64,000 nt of DNA from an uncultured Mycoplasmatota bacterium (GTDB lineage: Bacteria; Bacillota_I; Bacilli_A; RF39; UBA660): assembly GCA_947165285.1 (NCBI GenBank), contig CAMUZS010000001.1, positions 124,001 to 188,000 on the forward strand, in the 5' to 3' direction. Shown here piece after piece: positions 17,274-26,455 of this stretch (position 1 is its first letter; every line of letters starts with the position of its first letter). Both the position numbers and the translations under genes were made by a program. Below the pieces are notes generated by a model. It was not told the DNA's origin and made no database searches. It saw only the letters and a list, made by a program, of their open reading frames with translations.

Positions 17274-17948
17274 TTATCTTACTTTATTAACTGCATCATA
17301 AAAATTTAAATCTTTTTTTTGCTTATCAGTTAAACTAATATATCCTTCTTTATCAATATTATCTATAAAATCAAATGATTTATATTGTAAAGAATTTGAT
17401 GGATAATAATCATTTTCATTTAAACCTTGCATATATATTTGTTCTTTATTTAATTTAAATTTTAAATATGTTTCAATGTTATTAGCTTCATTTGTTATTT
17501 GAAATAGTTTATTTATATTATATATAGTTGGTTTTAATAATCTTTTTGCTTCAATATAAGATATTTTTCCTTTTATATCCAATGTTAGATCAATATCACT
17601 TAAAATATCTTTAATATCACTTTTATTATCATTTGTTAATTTATAAATTATTTCCAATAAATTTAAAGATTTAGATTTTAAAATTGTAATCATTCTTTTA
17701 AAATATATTAATGTGTATGGTTCAAATCTATATTTAACATTTAATAAATAATTAATATAATTATTATCAGTTTCAATATCATCTATTCTTTTATTATTAA
17801 CTAAAGTATCTTCGATAAGTTTTTTGTATAAATAATTTTTGATTAATTCTTCATTAACTCTAACTTCACATTCACTAACATTTCTAATGATATCAAAAAA
17901 ATTCATATTTAATTCTTCTTCTAAAATTTTAATAATCTTTTTATTCAT
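17274..17948 (-). CDS. uncharacterised helical protein
   Basis: 224 residues, soluble, no signal peptide or membrane segment, and rich in Asn, Ile, Lys and Leu with heptad-like stretches suggesting an all-helical fold. I do not recognise a family. It is flanked by lemA and DUF2207, has a good GGGGGA ribosome site before the ATG and its own terminator, so it is a real gene. A link to LemA/DUF2207 function is only suggested by position. Confidence 0.5.
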   Translation of the reverse strand: MNKKIIKILEEELNMNFFDIIRNVSECEVRVNEELIKNYLYKKLIEDTLVNNKRIDDIETDNNYINYLLNVKYRFEPYTLIYFKRMITILKSKSLNLLEIIYKLTNDNKSDIKDILSDIDLTLDIKGKISYIEAKRLLKPTIYNINKLFQITNEANNIETYLKFKLNKEQIYMQGLNENDYYPSNSLQYKSFDFIDNIDKEGYISLTDKQKKDLNFYDAVNKVR

Positions 17949-17989
17949 AATATCCCCCTTAAATTGCGATTTATTATAGAGAAAAATTA

Positions 17990-18013
17990 AAAGAAAGTCA
18001 AGTGACTCTCTTA
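17990..18013 (-). terminator. terminator overlapping the lemA stop codon
   Basis: Stem AAGAGAGT/ACTTTCTT (one G-T pair) followed by TTTT on the minus strand; the AA of the lemA TAA (18011-18013) forms the base of the stem. Confidence 0.7.
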
Positions 18014-18565
18014 AAATTGTACCTTAACGTTTTCTCTTTCTTCAGCTGAAGCTTCAAAGAATTTTTCATCTTTAAATCCTAGCATACCTGCAATTAAAAC
18101 TGCTGGGAAAACTTGTCTAGCATTATTGTACATACGAACTGTTTCATTATAGAATTGTCTAGCATATTGAATTTTATCTTCAGTTTCAGTTAATTCTTTT
18201 TGTAAATTATTAAAATTTTCATTTGCTTTTAATTCTGGATAAGCTTCTGATAATGCAAACAATTTAGAAATAGCCTTAGTTAATTCGCCATCTGCTTTCA
18301 TTTGATCTTCTGGAGCTGTAGCAGTAACATATGTATTTCTTGCTTTAATAACTTCTTCTAAAGTATCTTTTTCATGTTTAGCATAACCTTTAACAGTTTC
18401 AACTAAATTAGGAATTAAATCAAATCTTCTTTTAAGTACAGTATCAATTTGTGCCCATTGATCTTTAACTTTATTTCTTAATTTAATTAATTTATTATAA
18501 GTTGAAATAACCCATAAAATAATTAAAACTATAATAGCTAAAACAACTATTAACCATACTGGCAT
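18011..18565 (-). CDS. lemA: LemA family protein
   Basis: 184 residues, the usual size. An N-terminal membrane helix (about 3-22) is followed by the helical LemA domain with its signatures NKLIKLRNKVKDQWAQIDT, LKRRFDLIPNLVETVKGYA, the QKELTETEDKIQYARQFYN stretch and a conserved C-terminal region around AGMLGFKDEKFFEA. Role unknown; usually anchored with most of the protein outside or as a membrane-associated helical bundle, and genetically tied to DUF2207. AGGAGGAATT precedes the ATG. Confidence 0.95.
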   Translation of the reverse strand: MPVWLIVVLAIIVLIILWVISTYNKLIKLRNKVKDQWAQIDTVLKRRFDLIPNLVETVKGYAKHEKDTLEEVIKARNTYVTATAPEDQMKADGELTKAISKLFALSEAYPELKANENFNNLQKELTETEDKIQYARQFYNETVRMYNNARQVFPAVLIAGMLGFKDEKFFEASAEERENVKVQF

Positions 18566-18605
18566 GTGAATTCCTCCTTACTAATATAATATTATCATAT
18601 ATTAT

Positions 18606-19841
18606 TTATTTTTTAAATAGCTTTTTTATACCACTTAACAATTTAAAAAGATAATATATATTATTAGTCTTTATTTCATATGCCCCCAAAAGTTCCTCTA
18701 CATGTCCATTAAAACCTTTTTTAAATTCATATACTCCATAATCTTTTCCATCCTTATTTAATTCTTTTACACCAAAAAAATTATATCTTTTATAATTATT
18801 ATTACATGCATACTTTATCATTTCCCATTGTAAAATATATTGTCCTAAATATTTCATATATTCAATATATGACCCACTAAATAAATATATTATTTCATCA
18901 CCATATAAAATAAACATTGCACCTGATAAAATAATATATCTTCCATTTTTAGCATATAATTTAGTTACCTCTACTATTTTTTTATCATTATTAATAATAT
19001 TTTTTCTAATACTTTCTTTTTTCTTTTTATTACTTGTAGAATCACTTAATGTATTTAATTTATCTAACAATTTTTCATTTTCTTCTTTTAATGTCATTAA
19101 ATATTTCAAACAATCTAATTTACTAATTAAAACTTTTATATCGTTTTTAAATATTTTATACATATTTTGATAATACGTTAATTTTCTATCTTTAAAATTT
19201 CTTCTTTTACTAGTGTTTGTTGTAATATCTTTAAATATATATAAATCATCATAATTTAACTCTTCAATAACTAATTTGTATTTATTAATTGTTTTATTAA
19301 TATTATTTCTAGTTGAAGATTGCATATTTTTTAATAATTCATCACATTTTTTATTATTGATATCAAGAACAAAATTTAAATTAACTTGAGCATTATCAAT
19401 ACTTTTAAATCCTATACTTAATAAATTATTAATTACATCTAAATTATTATTTTTATTATCAATAATGTTACCGTCTATATCTCTTCTTTGTTTAATTATG
19501 TAAGGATCAATTATAAGTCTAAATCCATTATGTCTTTTTATAAATTCTATAATTTTTGTAGTAAATAATTTTACTAACTCAAAATTATTATAATCAATTA
19601 AATAACCTTTTAATGCTTCATATGTTTTATATTTAAAAAAACAGCAACTTGAAGCAAGTAATGTTGCACAAATAATTTTATTATTATCTTTTAATCCCAC
19701 TAAAAAAACTTCTCTATTTTCTTTAATTAATAATTCCTTCATATATAGAGATTGAAAAAAATTCTTCTGAGGGTGATTTTTTGCATATTTTTGATATTCA
19801 TCATCACTTAGGATACTAAATTTTATATTTTCATCATTCAT
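18606..19841 (-). CDS. FemAB-type peptidyltransferase (interpeptide bridge), copy 1
   Basis: 411 residues with two GNAT-like halves and a coiled-coil arm at about 250-300 (LKEENEKLLDKLNTLSDS ... RKNIINNDKKIVEV), the plan of FemA/FemX/FemB. The N terminus FSILSDDEYQKYAKNHPQKN and the C-terminal YNFFGVKELNKDGKDYGVYEFKKGF block are family signatures. These enzymes add amino acids from aminoacyl-tRNA to the stem-peptide lysine of lipid II, building cross-bridges. No good ribosome site precedes the ATG at 19841, so expression may be weak. It is divergent from, and paralogous to, the gene at 19927. Confidence 0.88.
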   Translation of the reverse strand: MNDENIKFSILSDDEYQKYAKNHPQKNFFQSLYMKELLIKENREVFLVGLKDNNKIICATLLASSCCFFKYKTYEALKGYLIDYNNFELVKLFTTKIIEFIKRHNGFRLIIDPYIIKQRRDIDGNIIDNKNNNLDVINNLLSIGFKSIDNAQVNLNFVLDINNKKCDELLKNMQSSTRNNINKTINKYKLVIEELNYDDLYIFKDITTNTSKRRNFKDRKLTYYQNMYKIFKNDIKVLISKLDCLKYLMTLKEENEKLLDKLNTLSDSTSNKKKKESIRKNIINNDKKIVEVTKLYAKNGRYIILSGAMFILYGDEIIYLFSGSYIEYMKYLGQYILQWEMIKYACNNNYKRYNFFGVKELNKDGKDYGVYEFKKGFNGHVEELLGAYEIKTNNIYYLFKLLSGIKKLFKK

Positions 19842-19926
19842 ATTATTATTATTTTTAATATTTACATAAATATACTTTTTTACTTTAATTTTCTTATTAA
19901 TACAGTTATAATATATATGAAAGAAG

Positions 19927-21243
19927 ATGATATTTTTGAAATTTGAAGTTTTATTAGAAGATGAATTTAAACAATTTGCTCAAAATCATGAACAATCATC
20001 ATTTCATCAAACAATCAATTGGGGAAAAGTTAAAAGTACTACTGGATGGAAATCACACTTAGTTGGTGTAAAAAAAGACAATAAAATCATCGCAGCATCT
20101 CTACTTTTATCTAAAAAAACACCAATAAAAAAGAACATGTTTTATGCTCCACGTGGTTTTTTAATAGATTATGATGATATCAATTTATTAACTTTTTTTA
20201 CAAATGAAATAAAAAAATATGTCAAAAAAAATAAAGGAATATTTATTAAAATAGATCCATATATTTCTTATCAAGAAAGAGATTTAAATGGAAATATTGT
20301 AGAAAACGGTAAAAACAATAAAAATGCATATAATAATTTGTTAAAACTTGGATATAAACATCATGGATTTAATATTCATGGTGAAGAATTACAACCACGT
20401 TGGATATTTATTACCCCTACTAAAGATATTACTATTGAAGAAATTATGAAAAATATGGATTCTAAAACAAGACAAATATTACGTAAAAATGATAGAAATA
20501 AAATTAAAATAAGAGAAATATCTTATGATGAATTAGACGATTTTAAACATATAATGCAACATACTGGTGATCGAAGAGGATTTGTTGATAGACCATTATC
20601 TTATTATCAAAAAATGTATCAAGAAATGCATGATGATGGTTTATTAAAAATATTAATTGCACAAATTAATACTGATGAAACTATATCATCATATAATGAT
20701 GAAATAAATATAATTAATAAAGAAATAAAAGATCGCGAAATAGAGTTTAATAAAAACCCTGAAAAAGTAAATAAAAATAAATATGAACAAAAACAAAATC
20801 AAGCTAATAATGAAATATTAAGAATTCAAAAAAACATTGAACATATCAAAGAATTAGAAAATAAACATGGAAAAGTTATAACATTAGGCGGAATATTATT
20901 TTATATTAATAATATGGAAGTATTATCATCTGTTGGAGGATCGTATAAAGAATTTATGGAGTTTCAATCTGCTTATACACTTCACTTTGCTGGAATGAAA
21001 TATGCAATTGAACATAATTTGCCTAGATATAATTTTTATGGTATTACTGGTGTTTTTGATGAAAATGATCCATTATTTGGTTTATATTCTTTTAAAAGAG
21101 ATTTTGGCGGTAAAGTTGTTGAATTAATTGGTGAATTTGATTTAGTAATAGATAAACCATCATGGTTATTATATAAGAGTGCTATTAAAACATATAATTT
21201 TATAAAAAGTATGAAAATAAGATTAAAAAATAAAAAACTTTAA
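19927..21243 (+). CDS. FemAB-type peptidyltransferase, copy 2
   Basis: 438 residues, paralogue of the divergent gene at 18606. It has the same FEVLLEDEFKQFAQNHEQSS start, the GNAT-like halves, a coiled-coil arm at about 250-320 and the YNFYGITGVFDENDPLFGLY C-terminal signature with FKRDFGG. Two such genes fit a two-step bridge. The start is uncertain: the ATG at 19927 lies directly on a weak GAAAGAAG site, and a TTG at 19936 would be better spaced and align with the paralogue. Its stop codon is inside a strong terminator hairpin. Confidence 0.9.
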   Translation: MIFLKFEVLLEDEFKQFAQNHEQSSFHQTINWGKVKSTTGWKSHLVGVKKDNKIIAASLLLSKKTPIKKNMFYAPRGFLIDYDDINLLTFFTNEIKKYVKKNKGIFIKIDPYISYQERDLNGNIVENGKNNKNAYNNLLKLGYKHHGFNIHGEELQPRWIFITPTKDITIEEIMKNMDSKTRQILRKNDRNKIKIREISYDELDDFKHIMQHTGDRRGFVDRPLSYYQKMYQEMHDDGLLKILIAQINTDETISSYNDEINIINKEIKDREIEFNKNPEKVNKNKYEQKQNQANNEILRIQKNIEHIKELENKHGKVITLGGILFYINNMEVLSSVGGSYKEFMEFQSAYTLHFAGMKYAIEHNLPRYNFYGITGVFDENDPLFGLYSFKRDFGGKVVELIGEFDLVIDKPSWLLYKSAIKTYNFIKSMKIRLKNKKL

Positions 21244-21261
21244 TAAATTAAAGTTTTTTTT
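21234..21261 (+). terminator. terminator with the femAB stop codon in its stem
   Basis: Perfect 10-bp stem AAAACTTTAA/TTAAAGTTTT, four-base loop, then T. The 5' arm is the last coding bases plus the TAA stop (21241-21243). It also separates the convergent deacetylase gene that ends at 21260. Confidence 0.92.
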
Positions 21262-22504
21262 ATTCAATAATTGATGCAAAAGTATCTAAAGAAATATCCC
21301 TTGTAATTTGATATCTTGGAATAATATATTTATTTGAATTTTTTGTAGCTTTAGTATTTCCTCCAGCAAATGCAAGTTTAAAACCAACTTCTTTTAAATC
21401 CTCAATTACTTGAGCATTATATACATAAAAAGGATAACAATATGCTGTATTACTTCCAATTACTTCAATAGATTTTTTTAAATCTGTTATTACTTCATCT
21501 TTATTTAAACAAAGCATTTTAGCTCCTCGTGAAACACCCTGACAATAATTTTCTGTATGCATATCATATGAATGACTTTCAATATCTAAATAATTAGATT
21601 TATAATTTTTAATATCCCACCATCCTGATATCAAAAATAATGTTGCATGTACTTCATATTTTTCAAGAAGTGGTATTAATTTATTTCCATTATTAAATCC
21701 TGTTCCCATTGCCCCATCATCTATAGTAATTAATACACTCTTTTTAGGTAAATCAATTTCATTGTACATCCATGCCCTAAATTCTTCCATTGTTAATGTT
21801 TTATAATTATTATCTTTTAAATATTTTAACTGTGATTCAAATTTATCTACATGCATACAATTATGTCCTGGACATGATTCATTATTTCCATAGAAAAAGT
21901 GATAATTTAATACAGCTATACCCGGAGAAGACGGTCTTTTTTTTACGATTACATCTCTTGTTATTTCGCTTATATTATCAGATGAATCCTTTACTTTATA
22001 AACTACTTGGTATTTTCCTTCAACTTTATTATTAATATTTTTTTCTATTTTAATATTTTTAGTTAAATCACCATCATAATTATCATTTGATATAGCTCCA
22101 TATTCTTTGTATTGATCATTTATATACATAGAAATTGTTTGTTTTCCTTTTAAAGTAATAACCGGTTTTTCAATATCTACTACTTTTATAAATCTTGATA
22201 TTGTATTTTCTTTATCATTATATTTAACTTTATAATTAACTACATAATCTCCTATTTTAGATGTATCCAAATTAGTATCTATTTCAATTAAATTAGATAT
22301 ATCATCTTTAACAAATGTGGCACTTGCTCCCAATTCTTCATAGTTATCAAAAACATTGATAGTAATATTATCATCACCATTTAATTTAATATTTATATTA
22401 CTAATTTTATATATAAATACTTTAGTATAATAAAAATAAGCAATTACTGAAATAATAATTATTGAAATAATTATTGTTAAAAAAATACTTATTTTTTTAT
22501 TCAT
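21260..22504 (-). CDS. membrane-anchored polysaccharide deacetylase with two Ig-like DUF5011 domains
   Basis: 414 residues: N-terminal membrane anchor (about 4-28), two DUF5011-type bacterial Ig domains (about 35-110 and 112-190, each with the PVITLKG...YKEYGAISNDNYDGDLT type pattern), then a NodB-homology domain. Motif 1 is ITIDDG, motif 2 is ESHSYDMH, and a CYPFYVYN stretch corresponds to motif 3. Such enzymes remove acetyl groups from peptidoglycan or other cell-wall glycans. Metal ligands (first Asp, His, His) are kept. GGTGAG precedes the ATG. A second deacetylase of similar design is at 28612. Confidence 0.88.
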   Translation of the reverse strand: MNKKISIFLTIIISIIIISVIAYFYYTKVFIYKISNINIKLNGDDNITINVFDNYEELGASATFVKDDISNLIEIDTNLDTSKIGDYVVNYKVKYNDKENTISRFIKVVDIEKPVITLKGKQTISMYINDQYKEYGAISNDNYDGDLTKNIKIEKNINNKVEGKYQVVYKVKDSSDNISEITRDVIVKKRPSSPGIAVLNYHFFYGNNESCPGHNCMHVDKFESQLKYLKDNNYKTLTMEEFRAWMYNEIDLPKKSVLITIDDGAMGTGFNNGNKLIPLLEKYEVHATLFLISGWWDIKNYKSNYLDIESHSYDMHTENYCQGVSRGAKMLCLNKDEVITDLKKSIEVIGSNTAYCYPFYVYNAQVIEDLKEVGFKLAFAGGNTKATKNSNKYIIPRYQITRDISLDTFASIIE

Positions 22505-22534
22505 ACCACACTCACCACACTTAAATATTTTTTA

Positions 22535-22565
22535 GAAAAAAGATTAATTATTAAATAATTAATCT
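22535..22565 (-). terminator. terminator with a stop codon in its stem
   Basis: Perfect 10-bp stem AGATTAATTA/TAATTAATCT, five-base loop and T-run on the minus strand. The TAA stop (22559-22561) of the gene upstream is within the stem. Confidence 0.9.
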
Positions 22566-23515
22566 AATTCTACTCTAGCCTTAAAAGCATCATTTATAAA
22601 TATAAATATTGCTTTATCTAGTATTTCACATCTTAGCTGATCATCATCATTTACATCAAATTCTTCAGTTAATTTATTATCATTTTTAGGATCAATTATA
22701 TAAAAGTCATTATTTTCATCAACTACAGCTAAGTAATCACCAACTAAATCAACTTTTTTATAAGAAAGTTGTACTGAATTTCCACCATTTATATTATTTA
22801 AATAGTATATTTTATTTTTTTTAGTAATTACATAATCTTTATTATAATCATAGATTTCATTTAAAAAATCTGAACTTTGTTTAACATTATTACTGTTTAT
22901 TAATTTCCAACCTTCATAATTTTTAACTACAAATAAATCTGATTTTAAATGTTTTGTTTCTTGATTAATTTCATTGTGAAGACCAATATATTCATATTCA
23001 CACTTTATAACAAAAGCAGCTGCATCTTTTAAACTTATAACACCCCAATTATTATTAACATCTTCAACTATATAATAATCATTATCTATACCAATATTAT
23101 AATTTTTAATAGCTTTAAGATTTGCAAATACAGTTGATGATTTTAAATCAAATAATTTTATTGTAATTCCATCAAGTATAAATACATATCTATTATTAAT
23201 TATTTGAGTATTCTGAGTATTATCTTCATTATCAATATTTTCTTCTTTATAATATTTAATTACATATTTATCATCATCTATACTATATTTAGCATAATCA
23301 CATATAGTATTTTCACATTTATAAGTTGCTAGTAATTCATCACTATTATTATAAAAATATAGTTTACCATTAAACTTAAAATCATGATTTAAATTCTCTG
23401 GTTCAGGAATATTAACTCCCATCATATTGGCTATAACACCCCATATAGCTAGGGGTGTAAATATAGCTAATAAAACTAATATTAATATTAAAACTCCCTT
23501 TTTATTCTGTCTCAT
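22559..23515 (-). CDS. membrane-anchored WG/propeller-like repeat protein (single unit)
   Basis: 318 residues: one N-terminal helix (about 6-28) and an extracytoplasmic domain of beta-strand repeats of the WG/KWG type (NNWGVISLKDAAAFVIKCEYEYIG, YEGWKLINSNN). The domain is homologous to each of two units in the neighbouring 768-residue protein, sharing a cysteine pair in a LATYKCENTICDYAKY-like position. Function unknown; perhaps a surface or envelope binding protein. Its start overlaps the end of that gene by 14 bases, so the two are translationally coupled. Confidence 0.65.
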   Translation of the reverse strand: MRQNKKGVLILILVLLAIFTPLAIWGVIANMMGVNIPEPENLNHDFKFNGKLYFYNNSDELLATYKCENTICDYAKYSIDDDKYVIKYYKEENIDNEDNTQNTQIINNRYVFILDGITIKLFDLKSSTVFANLKAIKNYNIGIDNDYYIVEDVNNNWGVISLKDAAAFVIKCEYEYIGLHNEINQETKHLKSDLFVVKNYEGWKLINSNNVKQSSDFLNEIYDYNKDYVITKKNKIYYLNNINGGNSVQLSYKKVDLVGDYLAVVDENNDFYIIDPKNDNKLTEEFDVNDDDQLRCEILDKAIFIFINDAFKARVELD

Positions 23516-25808
23516 TATTTAATCCACCTTCATTAATAGGATTTTCATCAGGTTTAGGTATTTCTTTATTAATCACAAAATTATATGAATTATTTAAAGA
23601 ACCATCCTTATTATATACTTTTACATATACATTATTACCAGATTCACTAACATCAAATGCTGATGAATATTCATCTTTTGTAAGAGTTATAGAGTTATCA
23701 TTTAACTTTTTAGTTGTTCCATCATTTACATAATAGTGATATACATCTAATTTATTATCTAATGTAACAACACCAAATGAATCATATCCATTTAATTTAA
23801 TATATTTAAATGCAGTATTAATTATTTGTTTATCTTCATGATATATATATACATTATCATTATTTGAATCTTTAATTACATAATACTTATTTTTATAATT
23901 CATAATTTTACCATTAAATTCTAAACTAGCTGAATTACTATTATATAATATCTTCCATTTATTATTTTGTTTAACTAAGAATTCATTTTGATATCTTTCA
24001 ATATAATCATATTCAAACTTATATAACACACTAGTATCATTAGATTTAATAGATATTACACCATATTTACCACTCTTTAATTTTGCAATAATTTTTTCAT
24101 CATTTGAATCTATCAAATTTAAATTACTTAGATCTCCATAAATTCCACTATCAATTGCACTATAAGTTCCTATTACTTTATTAGATTTTAGATCATAAAA
24201 TTTAATTTCTTTATTATCATCATTTTGTAGTATTGGAGCATCAAATATAAATGCATACTTTTTATTATAAATTGGAATTGTAGAATTTGTAGATTTATTT
24301 GGATTTACATATGTATTGCTAAAATTACTTTCTTTAGCAACATAACAATTACTAAATACATTATCATTTATAGTATTTTTATTCTTACATTCATATGTTC
24401 CAAATAAATTTTTCTTTTCTTCATCATCATAAAAATATAATTTTCCATTAAAATAACTATATAAACTATAATTTTTTGATGCATCTCCTTCGGCTAAATT
24501 AATTTGCTCTAATCTTGTAGTATTATCATTATTTAATAATGTAATATTTAATACTTTATCATTTTTTTCATAATCAAAAGCATAACTTGATTTTGTTGAT
24601 TTATTATCTTGATTAAAATAATTTATTTTTGCATAGTTTTCATTAGTTAATTCTAAGCCCTCTTCATTATATTTATTATCTTGATAATCTCTTATATATA
24701 AATGCTTATCTTTAACTACAGCTAAATAATCTTTATCAAGAAGTCTAATATAATCATAACCTTTATTAAATTCTTCACCCTTATAATTATAAACACTATA
24801 CGAAGAATTTAATCTAACAACAACATAATCATCATTATAATTAATTATTTCACCTGTAAAACTCTTAGTTTTAACCTTATCAGAATAATCAACTAATAAA
24901 TAACCTTTAGCATCTTTTACAACCACTAAATTATCTTTTTCTTTATCAATTAATCCCATAAATAAATATTTAAAGTTTATTAATGGTTTAATTCCATTTT
25001 CATTTATTTCAAACAATCCATATTTATCATCTTTATCTTTTAATACAACAGTGTTGGCATTTTCAACTTTATATGATTTTATTCCAAAATAAGAATCTAA
25101 TACTTTATTGTCTTGCATATCATAAAAATATATTTCTTTATTATTTTCTTTATCTTGATCATAAATAAATACATATCTATCAAGATAAACACTTGATCTA
25201 CCCCTAATTACTTGATCATCTTCATATTTATTTATAGCAATATCAAATGGATCTTCATCATTATTAAGATAAGCAACATAACATAATTTTTCATCCTTAT
25301 TTTTACATTCATATGTTCCAATAACATTATCTTTATTATCTAATATTGATAATTTACCATCTTTATAAATGTAGTTATCTTTTTCTAAAATAATACTTTC
25401 TTTCTTTGGTTCTTCAACAACTTTTTTATTTTTTGTAACTAATACTACAATTAATGTAATTATTGCAATTAATATAATTAAAGCTATAACAATAGTAATA
25501 ATTTTTTGTTTTTTATTAAAACTATTCCATTTATTCTTTAATTTTTTAAAGATATTATCTTTTTTCTTTTTATCGTCGTTATTTAAATCATTAATTTCTT
25601 TTAAATTTTCATCAGTTATTTCTATAGTATCATTTTTACTAACTAAATCTTTAAATAATTCTTCCTTATTTTCTTCAACATTTTCTTCTAAATCTTTATT
25701 AATATCATTAACATCATCAACTAAATTCACTTGTCTTTCTTCTTCTTTTTTAACAAGTTCTGCTAATTCATTTAAAGCTCTAGTTTTTTCTAAATCTTCT
25801 TTATCCAT
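23502..25808 (-). CDS. large membrane-anchored WG-repeat protein (two units)
   Basis: 768 residues. A charged cytoplasmic N terminus of about 100 residues leads to one membrane helix (about 104-128, IITIVIALIILIAIITLIVV), then two homologous extracellular units (about 135-440 and 450-745) of propeller-like strand repeats. Each unit opens with the pattern G-[TS]-Y-E-C-K-N-K ... C-Y-V-A, giving a conserved cysteine pair, and contains phrases such as KDDKYGLFEI and KSGKYGVISI typical of WG repeats. GAGGTGG precedes the ATG at 25808. No enzymatic motif is visible; a binding or sensing role is plausible but unproven. Confidence 0.65.
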   Translation of the reverse strand: MDKEDLEKTRALNELAELVKKEEERQVNLVDDVNDINKDLEENVEENKEELFKDLVSKNDTIEITDENLKEINDLNNDDKKKKDNIFKKLKNKWNSFNKKQKIITIVIALIILIAIITLIVVLVTKNKKVVEEPKKESIILEKDNYIYKDGKLSILDNKDNVIGTYECKNKDEKLCYVAYLNNDEDPFDIAINKYEDDQVIRGRSSVYLDRYVFIYDQDKENNKEIYFYDMQDNKVLDSYFGIKSYKVENANTVVLKDKDDKYGLFEINENGIKPLINFKYLFMGLIDKEKDNLVVVKDAKGYLLVDYSDKVKTKSFTGEIINYNDDYVVVRLNSSYSVYNYKGEEFNKGYDYIRLLDKDYLAVVKDKHLYIRDYQDNKYNEEGLELTNENYAKINYFNQDNKSTKSSYAFDYEKNDKVLNITLLNNDNTTRLEQINLAEGDASKNYSLYSYFNGKLYFYDDEEKKNLFGTYECKNKNTINDNVFSNCYVAKESNFSNTYVNPNKSTNSTIPIYNKKYAFIFDAPILQNDDNKEIKFYDLKSNKVIGTYSAIDSGIYGDLSNLNLIDSNDEKIIAKLKSGKYGVISIKSNDTSVLYKFEYDYIERYQNEFLVKQNNKWKILYNSNSASLEFNGKIMNYKNKYYVIKDSNNDNVYIYHEDKQIINTAFKYIKLNGYDSFGVVTLDNKLDVYHYYVNDGTTKKLNDNSITLTKDEYSSAFDVSESGNNVYVKVYNKDGSLNNSYNFVINKEIPKPDENPINEGGLNNETE

Positions 25809-25829
25809 ACATGCCACCTCTATTATAAA

Positions 25830-26438
25830 TTATTGTAACATATTTTTTACACTATTATCAATAATATAATAGATATTTGGATCAAAATTTTTTATTTTAG
25901 TAATACCATAACTAAATATAGTTATATTTCTTTTATTAAAATAATTTTTTATATCATCAGTTACTGTAGAATTAAGTAAAGAAATAAAATCATAATCATT
26001 ATAATTATTTTCTGAATTAAATATATAATTTAAAACCCCACATTTAAAATTTATTGCATATTTTTTTATATTTTTTATAATTTCTTTAGAAAAACTCATT
26101 ACATAAATATTTTTATTTGCATCATTTAATATTTTAGCTAGTTTTTCTACGTCAATATTAAAATCTTTTATTTCAAGTAACATTATTTTATTAGTATCTA
26201 ATTTTAAAACATCATTAAGTGAAGTTAGTCCTAATTTAATTAAATAATCAAAATTTTTGTATTTGATAATATTATTTTTATAAATAGCATCATGGTTTAT
26301 AATATACTTTTTATCAAATGATTCTCTTACATCAAATTCAAATCCATCATAATTTGGATCTTCTATTGCTAATTTAAAACTCTTTAATGAATTTTCTTCT
26401 ACTCCTTGCACTACTTTACCACGATGGGCTATAAACAT
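25830..26438 (-). CDS. glycerophosphodiester phosphodiesterase
   Basis: 202 residues, a compact GDPD. Active-site motifs are visible: FIAHRG at the start, ENSLKSFKLA, FEFDVRESFD and INHDAIYK, followed by LLEIKD. It hydrolyses glycerophosphodiesters to glycerol-3-phosphate and an alcohol. It has no signal peptide so should act in the cytoplasm. It is shorter than most members (about 240) and lacks a long C terminus, but both catalytic histidines and the acidic metal ligands are there. It lies between hemW and the WG-repeat genes, with 17- and 21-base gaps. Confidence 0.88.
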   Translation of the reverse strand: MFIAHRGKVVQGVEENSLKSFKLAIEDPNYDGFEFDVRESFDKKYIINHDAIYKNNIIKYKNFDYLIKLGLTSLNDVLKLDTNKIMLLEIKDFNIDVEKLAKILNDANKNIYVMSFSKEIIKNIKKYAINFKCGVLNYIFNSENNYNDYDFISLLNSTVTDDIKNYFNKRNITIFSYGITKIKNFDPNIYYIIDNSVKNMLQ

Positions 26439-26455
26439 TTAAAATCACCATTTAA

